Positions 25,651-35,811 of a stretch of DNA of 64,000 nucleotides are shown here, piece after piece. Made by a program: the position numbers and the translations under genes. Under the pieces are notes generated by a model, which was given only the letters and a program-made list of their open reading frames with translations, had not been told where the DNA came from and did not search any database. How positions within the stretch are numbered: the stretch's first letter is position 1; each line of letters starts with the position of its first letter. Origin of the DNA: Pseudomonas syringae (lineage in GTDB: Bacteria > Pseudomonadota > Gammaproteobacteria > Pseudomonadales > Pseudomonadaceae). The DNA is taken from NCBI RefSeq assembly GCF_001698815.1, contig NZ_LGSI01000068.1:186001-250000 (forward strand), given 5' to 3'.

Positions 25651-26826
25651 ATGCGTTTTTCACCTTTGGTTGACCGGATTGCCGGCCATGGCGTTGCAGC
25701 CTGGGACATTCATTACGCCGCCTGTGAGGCGCAGGAGCGCGGCGAGGACGTGATCCTGCTCAGCGTGGGCGACCCGGATTTCGCGACGCCGGACTTTATT
25801 ACCGAGGCCGCGATCACTGCACTGCGCGCAGGCGATACCCATTACACGCACATTGCCGGGCGCACTGAGTTGCGTCAGGCGATTGCCGCGCGTTACGCGA
25901 AATCCCTGGGGCGTGAGGTGCTCGCGGAAAATGTGATCACCATGGCCGGAGCGCAGAACGCCTTGTTCGTCGCATCCCTGTGCTTGCTGCAGGCAGGGGA
26001 CGAAGTGATTTCCCTTGATCCGATGTATGTCACCTATGAAGCGACGCTCAGGGCTTCCGGTGCAACGCTGGTGCGAGTGGCCTGTGATCCGGACGCGGGG
26101 TTTCGCCTCGATGCTGCGCGGCTGGCTGCTGCGGTTACCCCGCGAACCCGGGCGATATTTCTGTCCAACCCGAACAATCCGACTGGCGTGACGCTTGATG
26201 TTGCCGAGCTGCAAGCCATTGCCGACCTGGCGATTGCCCATGACTTGTGGATAGTCGTCGACGAAGTCTATGAAAGCCTTTGCTATGAGCGTGAGCACGT
26301 CAGTCTGGCGAGCTTGCCGGGCATGGCCGAGCGCTGCGTCGTGGTCAGCAGCCTCTCCAAATCCCACGCGATGACTGGCTGGCGCATGGGCTGGATCGTC
26401 GCCACGCCAGCACTGATCGGCCATGCGGAAAACCTGTCGTTGAGCATGGTTTATGGCTTGCCCGGGTTCGTCATGGAGGCCGCTTTGGTGGCGGTGACTG
26501 CTCACGCTGAAGTGACTGTCGGCATGCGCGAGATTTACCGGCGACGGCGCGATCTGGTGGTAGCGGGGTTGCAGGACTGCCCGGCAATAACCGTGCTCAA
26601 GCCCGACGCAGGCATGTTCGTGCTGCTGGACGTTCGCTCCACGGGGCTCAGTTCTCTGGAGTTCGCCTGGCGATTGTTGCGCGAGAAGGGTGTCTCGGTA
26701 CTCGACGCCGCCGCATTCGGTGAACCGTCGCAAGGTTTCGTACGGTTGGCCTTCACCGTGAGCGACGAGCATCTGAGCCAGGCATGCCGGCGAATCAAGG
26801 CGTTCGTGCGCAACCTGGAGCTGTAG
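25651..26826 (+). CDS. aruH: PLP aminotransferase, AruH-like (arginine:pyruvate transaminase family)
   Basis: Class I/II fold-type I aminotransferase of 391 residues. The N-terminus MRFSPLVDRIAGHGVAAWDIHY closely follows Pseudomonas AruH as I remember it. LLSVGDPDFATPD, SNPNNPTGV, VDEVYESLCY and the PLP-lysine motif SSLSKSHAMTGWRMGW are in order, with RLAF at the C-terminus binding the alpha-carboxylate. The ATG at 25651 is preferred over 25645 because GGGAGG is 7 bases from it and only 1 base from the other. aruI is not adjacent, so arginine specificity is inferred from similarity only. Confidence 0.72.
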   Translation: MRFSPLVDRIAGHGVAAWDIHYAACEAQERGEDVILLSVGDPDFATPDFITEAAITALRAGDTHYTHIAGRTELRQAIAARYAKSLGREVLAENVITMAGAQNALFVASLCLLQAGDEVISLDPMYVTYEATLRASGATLVRVACDPDAGFRLDAARLAAAVTPRTRAIFLSNPNNPTGVTLDVAELQAIADLAIAHDLWIVVDEVYESLCYEREHVSLASLPGMAERCVVVSSLSKSHAMTGWRMGWIVATPALIGHAENLSLSMVYGLPGFVMEAALVAVTAHAEVTVGMREIYRRRRDLVVAGLQDCPAITVLKPDAGMFVLLDVRSTGLSSLEFAWRLLREKGVSVLDAAAFGEPSQGFVRLAFTVSDEHLSQACRRIKAFVRNLEL

Positions 26827-27280
26827 AGCAAGCAAAAAAAAGCCACCGCACTAACGTGGGGTGGCTATAAAGTTCTAACCAAAGGAATGATGAAGTGGAG
26901 CAAAGTATTCGATTGCTTACCGATGCGGAGTCGGAAAGTGATTGAAACGTTGTGCTTCATCGCCGCAAACATTAACACCGGATCATAGGGTCCAACTATT
27001 ACGATAATCGATAATGACTATTATCAAACTAACATGATGGCACTCGGCGAAAGATGCTAAAAAATCCGGGCATGGGAGCACACCATGCACAGTAGAGCGG
27101 CAGCGGGCTATTAAAGTGGATCGTTAGAATCCTTGCTCAATCCTGCCTGTCAACCATATATGCCCTTAAAAAATTCTGCCGATCACATGTTCATTTATCG
27201 TTGAATTCGGTGGAGTCCAGGGTCACCCTGCAACTCGCGAATTGCAACGATAAGAATTATTCGAGATACAGGGGAAAACA
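26827..27280. other. Regulatory spacer upstream of the porin gene
   Basis: A 454-base AT-rich gap without a gene. It holds a hairpin at 26841-26866 (AGCCACC...GGTGGCT, with an A run on the left suited to ending minus-strand transcription), a Fur-like site at 27003-27026 and a weaker one about 30 bases before the porin start. Confidence 0.6.
27003..27026. promoter_or_regulatory. Fur-box-like sequence
   Basis: Three hexamers GATAAT, GATAAT and ATTATC are arranged as GATAATc-GATAATgact-ATTATC, close to the Fur consensus of repeated GATAAT units. It lies about 255 bases upstream of the porin start. A second, weaker site (CGATAAGAATTATTCG) lies at about 27248-27263. Confidence 0.5.
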
Positions 27281-28609
27281 ATGAAGTTTGTAAAGTGCAA
27301 TATCTTGACGCTGGCCGTTTCACTGGGCGTGAGTCAACTCGCAGCTGCGGCGGCGGTCAGTGATCAGTCCGAAGCCACCGGTTTCGTCGAAGGCAGCAGC
27401 CTGAACGTCCACCTCAAGAATTACTACTTCAATCGCGACGGCAAGAACGGCGCTGGCGATCGTAAGGACTGGACTCAGGGCGTACTGGGCAACTTCAGTT
27501 CCGGCTTTACCCAAGGCACCGTCGGTTTCGGCGTTGACGCTTATGGCTACTGGGGCATCAAGCTGGATGGCGGTGCAGGCACGTCCGGGACCGGCAACCT
27601 GCCGGTACGTAACGATGGCTCACCCGAAGACCAATACGGCACTGCTGGCGGTTCGGTGAAGGTTCGGCTGTCCAAAACCGAGCTGCATTGGGGCAACCTG
27701 CAACCCACGGCACCGGTATTCGCCGCTGGCGGCTCGCGTCTGTTTCCGCAAACCGCTACAGGCTTCAACCTGTTGAGCAGTGAAATTCAGGGGCTGGACC
27801 TGGATGCAGGGCATTTCACCAGCAGCAATGGCCCGGTCACCACCAATAACAGCCAGGAACTTTACGCCTCTTATGCAGGTGTGACGGCCAAGAGCATCGA
27901 CTACGCCGGTGGCAAGTACGCCATCAACGATAACCTGACCGTCAGCCTGTACGGTTCGGATCTGGAAGATGTCTGGAACCAGTACTACGCCAATACCAAC
28001 TTCACTCTGCCATTGTCGGATCAACAGTCGTTGAATCTGGATTTCAATATCTATCGCACCAATGATTCTGGTCAGGCGAAGGCGGGGGATATCAGCAACA
28101 CCACCTGGTCGCTGGCTGCCGCTTATTCTTTCCTGACTGCGCATACCGTGACCCTGGCCTTCCAGAAAGTTCATGGCGATACGCCATTTGATTATGTTGC
28201 CTTCGGCCATAATGGAGCGGGCGACACCGCTGACTCCATATTCATCGCCAACTCCGTGCAGTACTCCGACTTCAACGGACCCGGAGAGAAATCCTGGCAG
28301 GCACGCTACGATCTGAACATGGCAAGTTATGGCGTACCGGGCCTTAGTTTCATGGCGCGCTATATCACGGGTGATGATATCGACGGTAGCCATATGGACG
28401 CTAACAGCCCATATCGCAACTACGGTTATGGTGATGACGGCAAACATCACGAAACCGATGTGGAAGCCAAGTACGTGGTGCAATCCGGCCCGGTCAAGGA
28501 CCTGGCATTGCGCATGCGTCAGTCCTTCCACCGGGGTAATGCGGATCAGGCCGAAGGCGATAACAACGAACTTCGCCTGATCGCCGATTATCCGATCAAC
28601 ATTTTCTGA
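27281..28609 (+). CDS. OprD-family outer membrane porin
   Basis: A 442-residue secreted protein with signal peptide ending near LAAAA-AVSDQSEATGF and a C-terminal segment LRLIADYPINIF ending in Phe, as required for BAM insertion. ATGFVEGSSLNVHLKNYYFNRDGKNG is the typical OprD/OprE N-terminus, and DWTQGVLGNFSSGFTQGTVGFGVDAYGYWGIKLDGG follows. The 18-strand barrel takes up small anionic or amino-acid-like solutes in Pseudomonas. It is convergent with glxR; Fur-like sequences upstream hint at iron-linked expression. The substrate is unknown. Confidence 0.87.
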   Translation: MKFVKCNILTLAVSLGVSQLAAAAAVSDQSEATGFVEGSSLNVHLKNYYFNRDGKNGAGDRKDWTQGVLGNFSSGFTQGTVGFGVDAYGYWGIKLDGGAGTSGTGNLPVRNDGSPEDQYGTAGGSVKVRLSKTELHWGNLQPTAPVFAAGGSRLFPQTATGFNLLSSEIQGLDLDAGHFTSSNGPVTTNNSQELYASYAGVTAKSIDYAGGKYAINDNLTVSLYGSDLEDVWNQYYANTNFTLPLSDQQSLNLDFNIYRTNDSGQAKAGDISNTTWSLAAAYSFLTAHTVTLAFQKVHGDTPFDYVAFGHNGAGDTADSIFIANSVQYSDFNGPGEKSWQARYDLNMASYGVPGLSFMARYITGDDIDGSHMDANSPYRNYGYGDDGKHHETDVEAKYVVQSGPVKDLALRMRQSFHRGNADQAEGDNNELRLIADYPINIF

Positions 28610-28640
28610 TCGGCTAAATGTGATCGGTTGAAAACAGCTG

Positions 28641-28661
28641 GGCCGCTCGCAACGAGCGGCC
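28641..28661. terminator. Hairpin between the porin gene and glxR
   Basis: GGCCGCTCG / CGAGCGGCC, a perfect 9-bp stem with a 3-base loop between two convergent genes. There is little T run. Confidence 0.65.
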
Positions 28662-28684
28662 TGGCTTGACGGCGTGCAAATCTC

Positions 28685-29575
28685 CTACTCCTCGCGGATC
28701 GTGAAGTTTGCCATGTGCTCCAGCCCCTTGATCAAGGCCGAATGGTCCCACTGGCTGCCGCCCAAGGCCGCGCAGGTGCTGAACACTTGCTGAGCATTGG
28801 CGGTGTTGGGCAGGTTAAGGTTCAGCTCACGCGCCCCTTCAAGTGCCAGATTCAGATCCTTCTGATGCAGGGCAATGCGGAATCCGGGGTTGAAGGTGCC
28901 TTTGATCATCCGCTCACCATGCACCTCGAGAATCTTCGAACCAGCAAATCCACCCATCAATGCCTCGCGGACCTTGGCCGGGTCAGCGCCATTCTTCGCT
29001 GCGAATAACAACGCTTCGGCAACCGCCTGGATGTTCAGGGCGACGATAATCTGATTGGCAACCTTGGCGGTCTGACCATCGCCGTTGCCACCCACCAGCG
29101 TGATGTTTTTGCCCATGGCTTGCAGTAAGGGCAGGGCGCGCTCGAACGTGTCCTGATCACCGCCGACCATGATGCTCAAGGTCGCGGCCTTGGCCCCGAC
29201 TTCGCCGCCCGACACTGGCGCATCCAGATAACGAGCGCCCGTGGCGTTGATTTTCTCGGCGAAAACCTTGGTCGCCGAGGGCGAAATGGAACTCATGTCG
29301 ATAACGACTTTACCTTCAGAGCAGCCTTGAGCAATGCCGTCCTCACCGAACAACACCAGCTCTACGTCGGGAGTATTGGGCAACATGACGACGATGAACT
29401 CAGCCGCCTGAGCCACAGCCTTGGGGCTGTGCAGCACTTGCGCGCCGCTGTCTCTCAGGGATTCGGGCGCTGACGAGTGATGGTCGGAAAGCAGCAGGCT
29501 GTGCCCGGCCTTGATCAGGTTGAGGGCCATGGGCAGGCCCATGATGCCGGTGCCGATAAATCCGATAGTAGCCAT
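28685..29575 (-). CDS. glxR: 2-hydroxy-3-oxopropionate (tartronate semialdehyde) reductase
   Basis: NAD(P)H-dependent beta-hydroxyacid dehydrogenase of 296 residues that reduces tartronate semialdehyde to glycerate. The N-terminal Rossmann motif is IGFIGTGIMGLPMALNL, the substrate motif DAPVSGGEVGAKAATLSIMVGG, and the catalytic lysine lies in GDGQTAKVANQIIVALN. The ATG at 29575 follows AAGGAG; an upstream extension has no site. It is the third gene of gcl-hyi-glxR, 39 bp after hyi. Confidence 0.92.
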   Translation of the reverse strand: MATIGFIGTGIMGLPMALNLIKAGHSLLLSDHHSSAPESLRDSGAQVLHSPKAVAQAAEFIVVMLPNTPDVELVLFGEDGIAQGCSEGKVVIDMSSISPSATKVFAEKINATGARYLDAPVSGGEVGAKAATLSIMVGGDQDTFERALPLLQAMGKNITLVGGNGDGQTAKVANQIIVALNIQAVAEALLFAAKNGADPAKVREALMGGFAGSKILEVHGERMIKGTFNPGFRIALHQKDLNLALEGARELNLNLPNTANAQQVFSTCAALGGSQWDHSALIKGLEHMANFTIREE

Positions 29576-29614
29576 GGAAATGCTCCTTATTAGAGTGATT
29601 GAACAGGCTGGCAA

Positions 29615-30397
29615 TTAAAGAACGTTGTGGGATTTCATCCACCCCAGGCCCGCTTCGGTGCTGGTCAACGGCTTGTATTCGCAGCCGACCCAGCCCTGAT
29701 AACCGATTCGGTCCAGGTGGCCGAACAGGAAGTGATAGTTGATCTCGCCAGTGCCTGGCTCATGACGGCCCGGATTGTCGGCCAGCTGCACGTGCTGGAT
29801 CACCGGCAGGTTGTTTTCAAGGGTTCGGGCCAGATCGCCTTCCATGATTTGCATGTGATAGATATCGTACTGCAGCGCCAGATTGCTGCTGCCAACCTGC
29901 TCCAGAATGTCCAGGGCCTGTCGCGTGGTCGTGAGGTAGAAGCCCGGAATATCCCGGGTATTGATCATCTCCACGATCAGCCGAATGCCAGCCGCCTGCA
30001 GTTTGTCCGCCGCGAACTTGAGGTTGCTGACGAAGGTGCGCTCGGTCAGCGTGGCACTGGCTCCAGCCACAGGAATCCCCGCCAGGCAGTTGATCTGGGT
30101 ATTGCCCAGCACCTTGGCGTAGGCAATGGCCAGATCGACTCCGGAACGAAACTCCTCGACGCGATCCGGGTGGCAGGCGATGCCGCGTTCGCCGTTGGCC
30201 CAATCCCCGGCCGGCAAATTGAACAGCACCTGAGTCAGCCCATGGGCGTCCAGTTCTGCCTTGATCTGTGCCGAGCTGAATTCGTACGGAAACAGGTACT
30301 CGACGCCGCTGAAGCCAGCACGGGACGCCGCTTCGAAACGTTGCAGAAAGTCCACTTCGGTGAACAGCATGGAGAGGTTGGCGCAAAGACGTGGCAT
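29615..30397 (-). CDS. hyi: Hydroxypyruvate isomerase
   Basis: TIM-barrel sugar-isomerase-like enzyme of 260 residues that interconverts hydroxypyruvate and tartronate semialdehyde. FAAASRAGFSGVEYLFPYEF, VLFNLPAGDWANGERGIACHPDR, LIVEMINTRDIPGFYLTT, LQYDIYHMQIMEGDLA and GWVGCEYKP contain the conserved metal-binding acids and histidines of the Hyi family. It lies 24 bp downstream of gcl and upstream of glxR. Confidence 0.93.
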   Translation of the reverse strand: MPRLCANLSMLFTEVDFLQRFEAASRAGFSGVEYLFPYEFSSAQIKAELDAHGLTQVLFNLPAGDWANGERGIACHPDRVEEFRSGVDLAIAYAKVLGNTQINCLAGIPVAGASATLTERTFVSNLKFAADKLQAAGIRLIVEMINTRDIPGFYLTTTRQALDILEQVGSSNLALQYDIYHMQIMEGDLARTLENNLPVIQHVQLADNPGRHEPGTGEINYHFLFGHLDRIGYQGWVGCEYKPLTSTEAGLGWMKSHNVL

Positions 30398-30421
30398 GTC
30401 GGTTCCTCGTGTAGGTGGGGG

Positions 30422-32197
<1,776 letters not shown>

Positions 32198-32305
32198 TTG
32201 CTAGTCTCCTGAACTCGATAGTTTTTGTATGGGCCTAGCCTGCTTTCAATCCATATCGATGGGAATTGCAGTGCCGGGCATTTCTGTCGGTATCAGGAGT
32301 ATCGA

Positions 32306-33214
32306 ATGGATCGTTATACCGAACTGCGCAGCTACGTTCTGGTAGCCACCCGCGGCAGCTTTGCCGCAGCCGCGCTGGTCGAGGGCGTGACGCCGGTCAT
32401 CATGGGGCGTCGCCTGAGCGCGCTGGAGGCAAGATTGGGGGTGAAGTTGATTCACCGCTCCACGCGCGGCCTGACCCTGACTGAGTTGGGCGAGTCGTAT
32501 CTGGAAAACGCAAGAACGCTACTGCGCAACTTCGACGAGCTGGACGCCAGCGTCAGCGAGAACGAAAGCGCGGTGCGCGGGCATCTGGTGGTGTCGGCAC
32601 CAGCCGGTTTCGGGCGGCGGCACGTCGCGCCTCATGCGCCGGAATTCCAGGCACGGTTCCCCGAGCTGAACCTGTCGTTCAACCTGACCGATAACGTGAT
32701 TGATCTGGTGCGCGAGGGCTACGACATGAGCATTCGCATCGGCGAAGTGCTCGATCCCAACTATGTCGCCATCAAGTTGTATGAAAACCAGCGAGTGGTC
32801 TGTGGTGCGCCGTCGTATTTTGCCGCCCACGGTTATCCCGAAAGCCTGGAAGACTTGGCCGATCACAATTGTCTGGCGTTCAACCTACAAGGCGGGCAGC
32901 ACCGGGGCTGGACGTTCCAGCGGGATGGCAAACAGGTTGCGGTGAAAGTGGCGGGGAACTTGTATTGCAACGATGGCGAGCTGTTATTCGATTGGGCCAA
33001 ACGCGGATTGGGCTTGAGCTGGCGTTCGGTGTGGGAAATCCAGAATGAGCTGAAGACTGGCGAACTGGTAACCGTGCTGAATGAGTTCGCGCTGCCCAAC
33101 TACGACATTCAAGGCGTGTATCCGCAACAGCATTATCTTCCGGCCAAGGTCAGGTTCTTTATTGCGTTTCTAAAAGAAGTTTATAACCGACCAGGCTATT
33201 GGATTCAGCAATAA
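32306..33214 (+). CDS. LysR-family regulator, divergent from gcl
   Basis: A 302-residue protein with an N-terminal winged HTH (ELRSYVLVATRGSFAAAALVEGVTPVIMGRRLSALEARLGVKLIHRSTRGLTLTELGESYLENA) and a C-terminal LysR substrate domain of the DsdC/CrgA-like group. CAGGAG precedes the ATG at 32306. It is divergent from gcl across 108 bp, so it probably controls the glyoxylate operon (inferred from position). The ligand is unknown. Confidence 0.82.
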   Translation: MDRYTELRSYVLVATRGSFAAAALVEGVTPVIMGRRLSALEARLGVKLIHRSTRGLTLTELGESYLENARTLLRNFDELDASVSENESAVRGHLVVSAPAGFGRRHVAPHAPEFQARFPELNLSFNLTDNVIDLVREGYDMSIRIGEVLDPNYVAIKLYENQRVVCGAPSYFAAHGYPESLEDLADHNCLAFNLQGGQHRGWTFQRDGKQVAVKVAGNLYCNDGELLFDWAKRGLGLSWRSVWEIQNELKTGELVTVLNEFALPNYDIQGVYPQQHYLPAKVRFFIAFLKEVYNRPGYWIQQ

Positions 33215-33281
33215 CGAACTGCAGGAACGAACAAGTTGGCTCTCATCAAAAAACAACACACAGCCATCGAATTGGAATGCT

Positions 33282-33371
33282 CGTTGGAGCGAGGCTTGCC
33301 CGCGAAGAACGATGACGCGGTAGAGCTAGGCCACCCAGGCGTCTGATTCGCGGGCAAGCCTCGCTCCAACG
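33282..33371. repeat. REP-type palindrome (second copy of the 4312 element)
   Basis: A 90-base inverted repeat with perfect arms of about 24 bp starting TTGGAGCGAGGCTTGCCCGC, closely matching the element at 4312-4414 in arms and central sequence (GAACGATGACGCGGTAG). The 4312 copy has extra bases in its right arm. It is extragenic. Confidence 0.85.
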
Positions 33372-33393
33372 GGCGACTACGGTAGGTGATGGC

Positions 33394-33672
33394 TCAACCA
33401 TTCTGGCAACCGTTGCCCTCACGGGTGTATTCAAGATTGTGGCGAACGCCCTGGCTGTCGAGGTAGATCATGTGCGCATCGACCTGGCCGCAGATGTTGT
33501 CATTGGCTGGTGTGATCTGGATAACTTTCGCAATATCAAGGTGTTGCGAATAGTTATATTGGACGGCTTGAGGAGTTTGCTGTGCAGCGTTATTGGCATT
33601 GGGCACCTGGCCGTTGGCCGAGGCAAATACCGAGAATAATGATAACGCTGCGAACATTGCATAAGTTTTCAT
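33394..33672 (-). CDS. DUF2790 family small secreted protein
   Basis: A 92-residue protein with a Sec signal peptide (MKTYAMFAALSLFSVFASA-N). The mature part QYNYSQHLDIAKVIQITPANDNICGQVDAHMIYLDSQGVRHNLEYTREGNGC fits the DUF2790 family, which in my recollection is largely confined to Pseudomonas and includes copper-responsive members. Two cysteines could form a disulfide. GGAG lies upstream of the ATG. Function is unknown. Confidence 0.75.
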   Translation of the reverse strand: MKTYAMFAALSLFSVFASANGQVPNANNAAQQTPQAVQYNYSQHLDIAKVIQITPANDNICGQVDAHMIYLDSQGVRHNLEYTREGNGCQNG

Positions 33673-33777
33673 GAGTAGCTCCAAAGTATTAAATGAACAC
33701 GTCTGCAAAGCTTCAAGGTTGCTTTGCTGTTGGCGTGAATTCTAGGCGCCAATCCAATCGTGCTGAAATGGTGGTTA

Positions 33778-33825
33778 TCGATACACGTCATCATTGGTAG
33801 TGATGCCCATTTAAAAATTCGATAC
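33778..33825. promoter_or_regulatory. Candidate regulatory repeats upstream of the hydrazine-type cluster
   Basis: The heptamer TCGATAC occurs twice as a direct repeat (33778 and 33819, 41 bases apart, about four helical turns). Between them is a small inverted repeat CATCA...TGATG at 33789-33805. The sites are 88-135 bases upstream of the cupin gene, in the only sizeable gap before the ten-gene run. Confidence 0.3.
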
Positions 33826-33912
33826 GTGACGAGGGTTATATCTATGGATGAGATAGCCGGAAACTATCGCTGATTGCATGCTGGCGGCCATCTAAAACGT
33901 ACGGGCCAGACC

Positions 33913-34305
33913 ATGCATAAGTTCGCCATACATCGATCAACCGATTTCACCGGTCTCGTTCATGAGTACGGTCTGGACGGCAGCCGCCTGTTGCCGTGGC
34001 AGGGCTATCCGATGCCATTTGCCGGGGGCTGGTGCGTGGTGCGTCCGGGGACGCGCAGCGAAGCGCACACGCAGATCGATCAGGAGCTATTCATCGCCAT
34101 CAAAGGCCGATCCCGGTTGATCGTCGGCGAGCGTGAACTGGAGTTCAGCGTCGGCGATATCGCTGCAATTCCGAAACATACCCATCACTACATCATCAAT
34201 GACTCGGATGAGGACTTTCATTTCTACGTTATCTGGTGGGACATGAATTACGTCAATGGCTTCGTTGCCCAGCACAATGAGACAACGGGGTGTCTGGATG
34301 ACTAA
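33913..34305 (+). CDS. Cupin protein, probable hydrazine synthetase cupin subunit
   Basis: Single-domain cupin of 130 residues. Metal ligands of a mono-cupin are visible: His52 and Glu58 in EAHTQIDQELFIAIKG and a histidine in IPKHTHHYIIN (His89-His92). The fold resembles the cupin half of Spb40/PyrN-type enzymes, where a cupin is fused to a MetRS-like domain and rearranges an ester of N-hydroxylysine and an amino acid into an N-N-bonded product (Streptomyces s56-p1 work, Matsuda and colleagues). Here it is a separate gene overlapping the MetRS-like gene by 8 bases, so the two probably form a complex. The Shine-Dalgarno is weak. Function is inferred from context. Confidence 0.72.
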   Translation: MHKFAIHRSTDFTGLVHEYGLDGSRLLPWQGYPMPFAGGWCVVRPGTRSEAHTQIDQELFIAIKGRSRLIVGERELEFSVGDIAAIPKHTHHYIINDSDEDFHFYVIWWDMNYVNGFVAQHNETTGCLDD

Positions 34306-35797
34306 GTACATCGTCACCATTACGCCGCCAACGCCGAACGGCGACCTGCACATCGGCCATATCGCCGGACCGTTTCTCGCCGCCGATGTTTTCACCCGCG
34401 TGCAACGCCAGCGCGGTCATGATTGCGTGCTGGTTTCCTACTCCGACGACTATCAGTCGTACATGTTGCGCAAAGGCCTGGAGCAGGGCGTCGAGCCAAT
34501 GCTGCTGGCCAGCCGTAATTCAGACCGGATTCAAGCGTCGCTGGCAGCGATCAATATTCAGCCGGATAACTGGCTGCGACCATTCCAGAACGCTTTTTTT
34601 GCGGACGCGGTCCGCGAAGTGTTCGAAAAGACTCGAAATGCCGGGGCAATCGAATTTCGCGACTCCCAGGAGGCATATTGCCCGGACTGCGCGGTCTGGG
34701 GCTACGAGGCTTTTGCTCGGGGTTTGTGCAACTACTGTGGCGTGGAATCCGACGCCAGCCAGTGCGAGAACTGCGCACAGGCACCGGATGCGCAACACAT
34801 GACCGATCTGCGCTGCAAGCTGTGCAGCCAGCCTGTGCAGTGGCGAAATGCCCATCGTGGCTTTCTCAAACTGGCGCAGTTGAAACCGGCATTGCGTGAC
34901 GTGTTGCTCAATCACCAATGGCGCCAGCCGCTGGATGCCTGGCTGCTCGATACCCTTGAGCATCTTCATGACTGGGGTGTAACACGCCCCGGCGATGCCG
35001 GGCTGGATCTCGCCGCCGATGGCTCGTGCCGGATTCATACCTGGTTCATGGGGCTGGCCGGATACATGGCGGCCTTTCGCGAATATGCCGCGCAAGTCGG
35101 CAAGCCTGAACTGTATCAACAGTATTGGCAATCGGGGCAGGGCACGCTGGTGCACTTTCTCGGCTTCGATTGCGTGTTCAGTCACGCCATCGTTTATCCG
35201 GCGCTGCTTTCGACGATGGATGACCTGCGCGTCAGCCAACACTTCGTACCGAATCAGTTCCTCAAGCTGGACGGTCTTAACCTGTCGACCAGTCGCGATC
35301 ACGCCATCTGGGTCGCGGACCTGGCGCGTCAGGCCTGCGCCGACAGCGCACGCTTGTATCTGGCCAGCATCGCCCCGGAAGAAAGCGAAGGTGATTTCCG
35401 GTTACAGCAGTTCCTGACGTGGCGCGAAGAGCTGTTCGGCGAGTTCTTTCCGGCGCTGCTCAGCGTTGGCGCGAAAGAGGGCGACAGCTGGTGGAGTGGC
35501 ATGTGCGGTCAGGACGCCACGCTGCTCGAAGCCCTGCGTCTGCAGTGGCTCAAAGCCTCGCAGCCAGATCGATTCTCCATGAAGGGCATGGCTTCGGTGC
35601 TACTCGACGTGATCGCGATCACTCGTACGCGCCTGGCCGAAGGTCGAACGGTCAGCCATTTCGCCGCGTTCATCGCGGTCGTCGGCCTGGCGCTGATCCC
35701 GGACACCGCGCAGCACATCGTCGAGGCGTTTTCGCTGCAAATGGATCGGGTGAACGCGACGATTCTCAATGGCTGCGCAGCCGACTACTCCATCTGA
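34298..35797 (+). CDS. Methionyl-tRNA synthetase-like amino acid ligase (hydrazine synthetase type)
   Basis: Class I aminoacyl-tRNA-synthetase homologue of 499 residues. HIGH is at 18-21 in PPTPNGDLHIGHIAGPF. Four CxxC knuckles at 128/131, 144/147, 156/159 and 173/176 form the MetRS zinc insertion. The KMSKS loop is degenerate: NLSTS at 328-332 lacks the catalytic lysine positions. It is not the housekeeping MetRS. In Spb40/PyrN a related domain activates an amino acid and loads it on the hydroxyl of N6-hydroxylysine before N-N bond formation. Its neighbours (cupin, N-hydroxylase, FAD oxidase) fit that role. The amino acid used is unknown; glycine is used by Spb40. Confidence 0.75.
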   Translation: MTKYIVTITPPTPNGDLHIGHIAGPFLAADVFTRVQRQRGHDCVLVSYSDDYQSYMLRKGLEQGVEPMLLASRNSDRIQASLAAINIQPDNWLRPFQNAFFADAVREVFEKTRNAGAIEFRDSQEAYCPDCAVWGYEAFARGLCNYCGVESDASQCENCAQAPDAQHMTDLRCKLCSQPVQWRNAHRGFLKLAQLKPALRDVLLNHQWRQPLDAWLLDTLEHLHDWGVTRPGDAGLDLAADGSCRIHTWFMGLAGYMAAFREYAAQVGKPELYQQYWQSGQGTLVHFLGFDCVFSHAIVYPALLSTMDDLRVSQHFVPNQFLKLDGLNLSTSRDHAIWVADLARQACADSARLYLASIAPEESEGDFRLQQFLTWREELFGEFFPALLSVGAKEGDSWWSGMCGQDATLLEALRLQWLKASQPDRFSMKGMASVLLDVIAITRTRLAEGRTVSHFAAFIAVVGLALIPDTAQHIVEAFSLQMDRVNATILNGCAADYSI

Positions 35798-35811
35798 CAG
35801 GTTGGAACGCA

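Noticed and set aside
34298..35797. Housekeeping methionyl-tRNA synthetase
   Set aside because: The KMSKS loop is lost, the protein is short, and it sits in a cupin/N-hydroxylase operon.
35419..35811. Upstream extension of the FAD oxidase frame
   Set aside because: It lies inside the MetRS-like gene in another frame. The oxidase Rossmann motif starts right after 35812.
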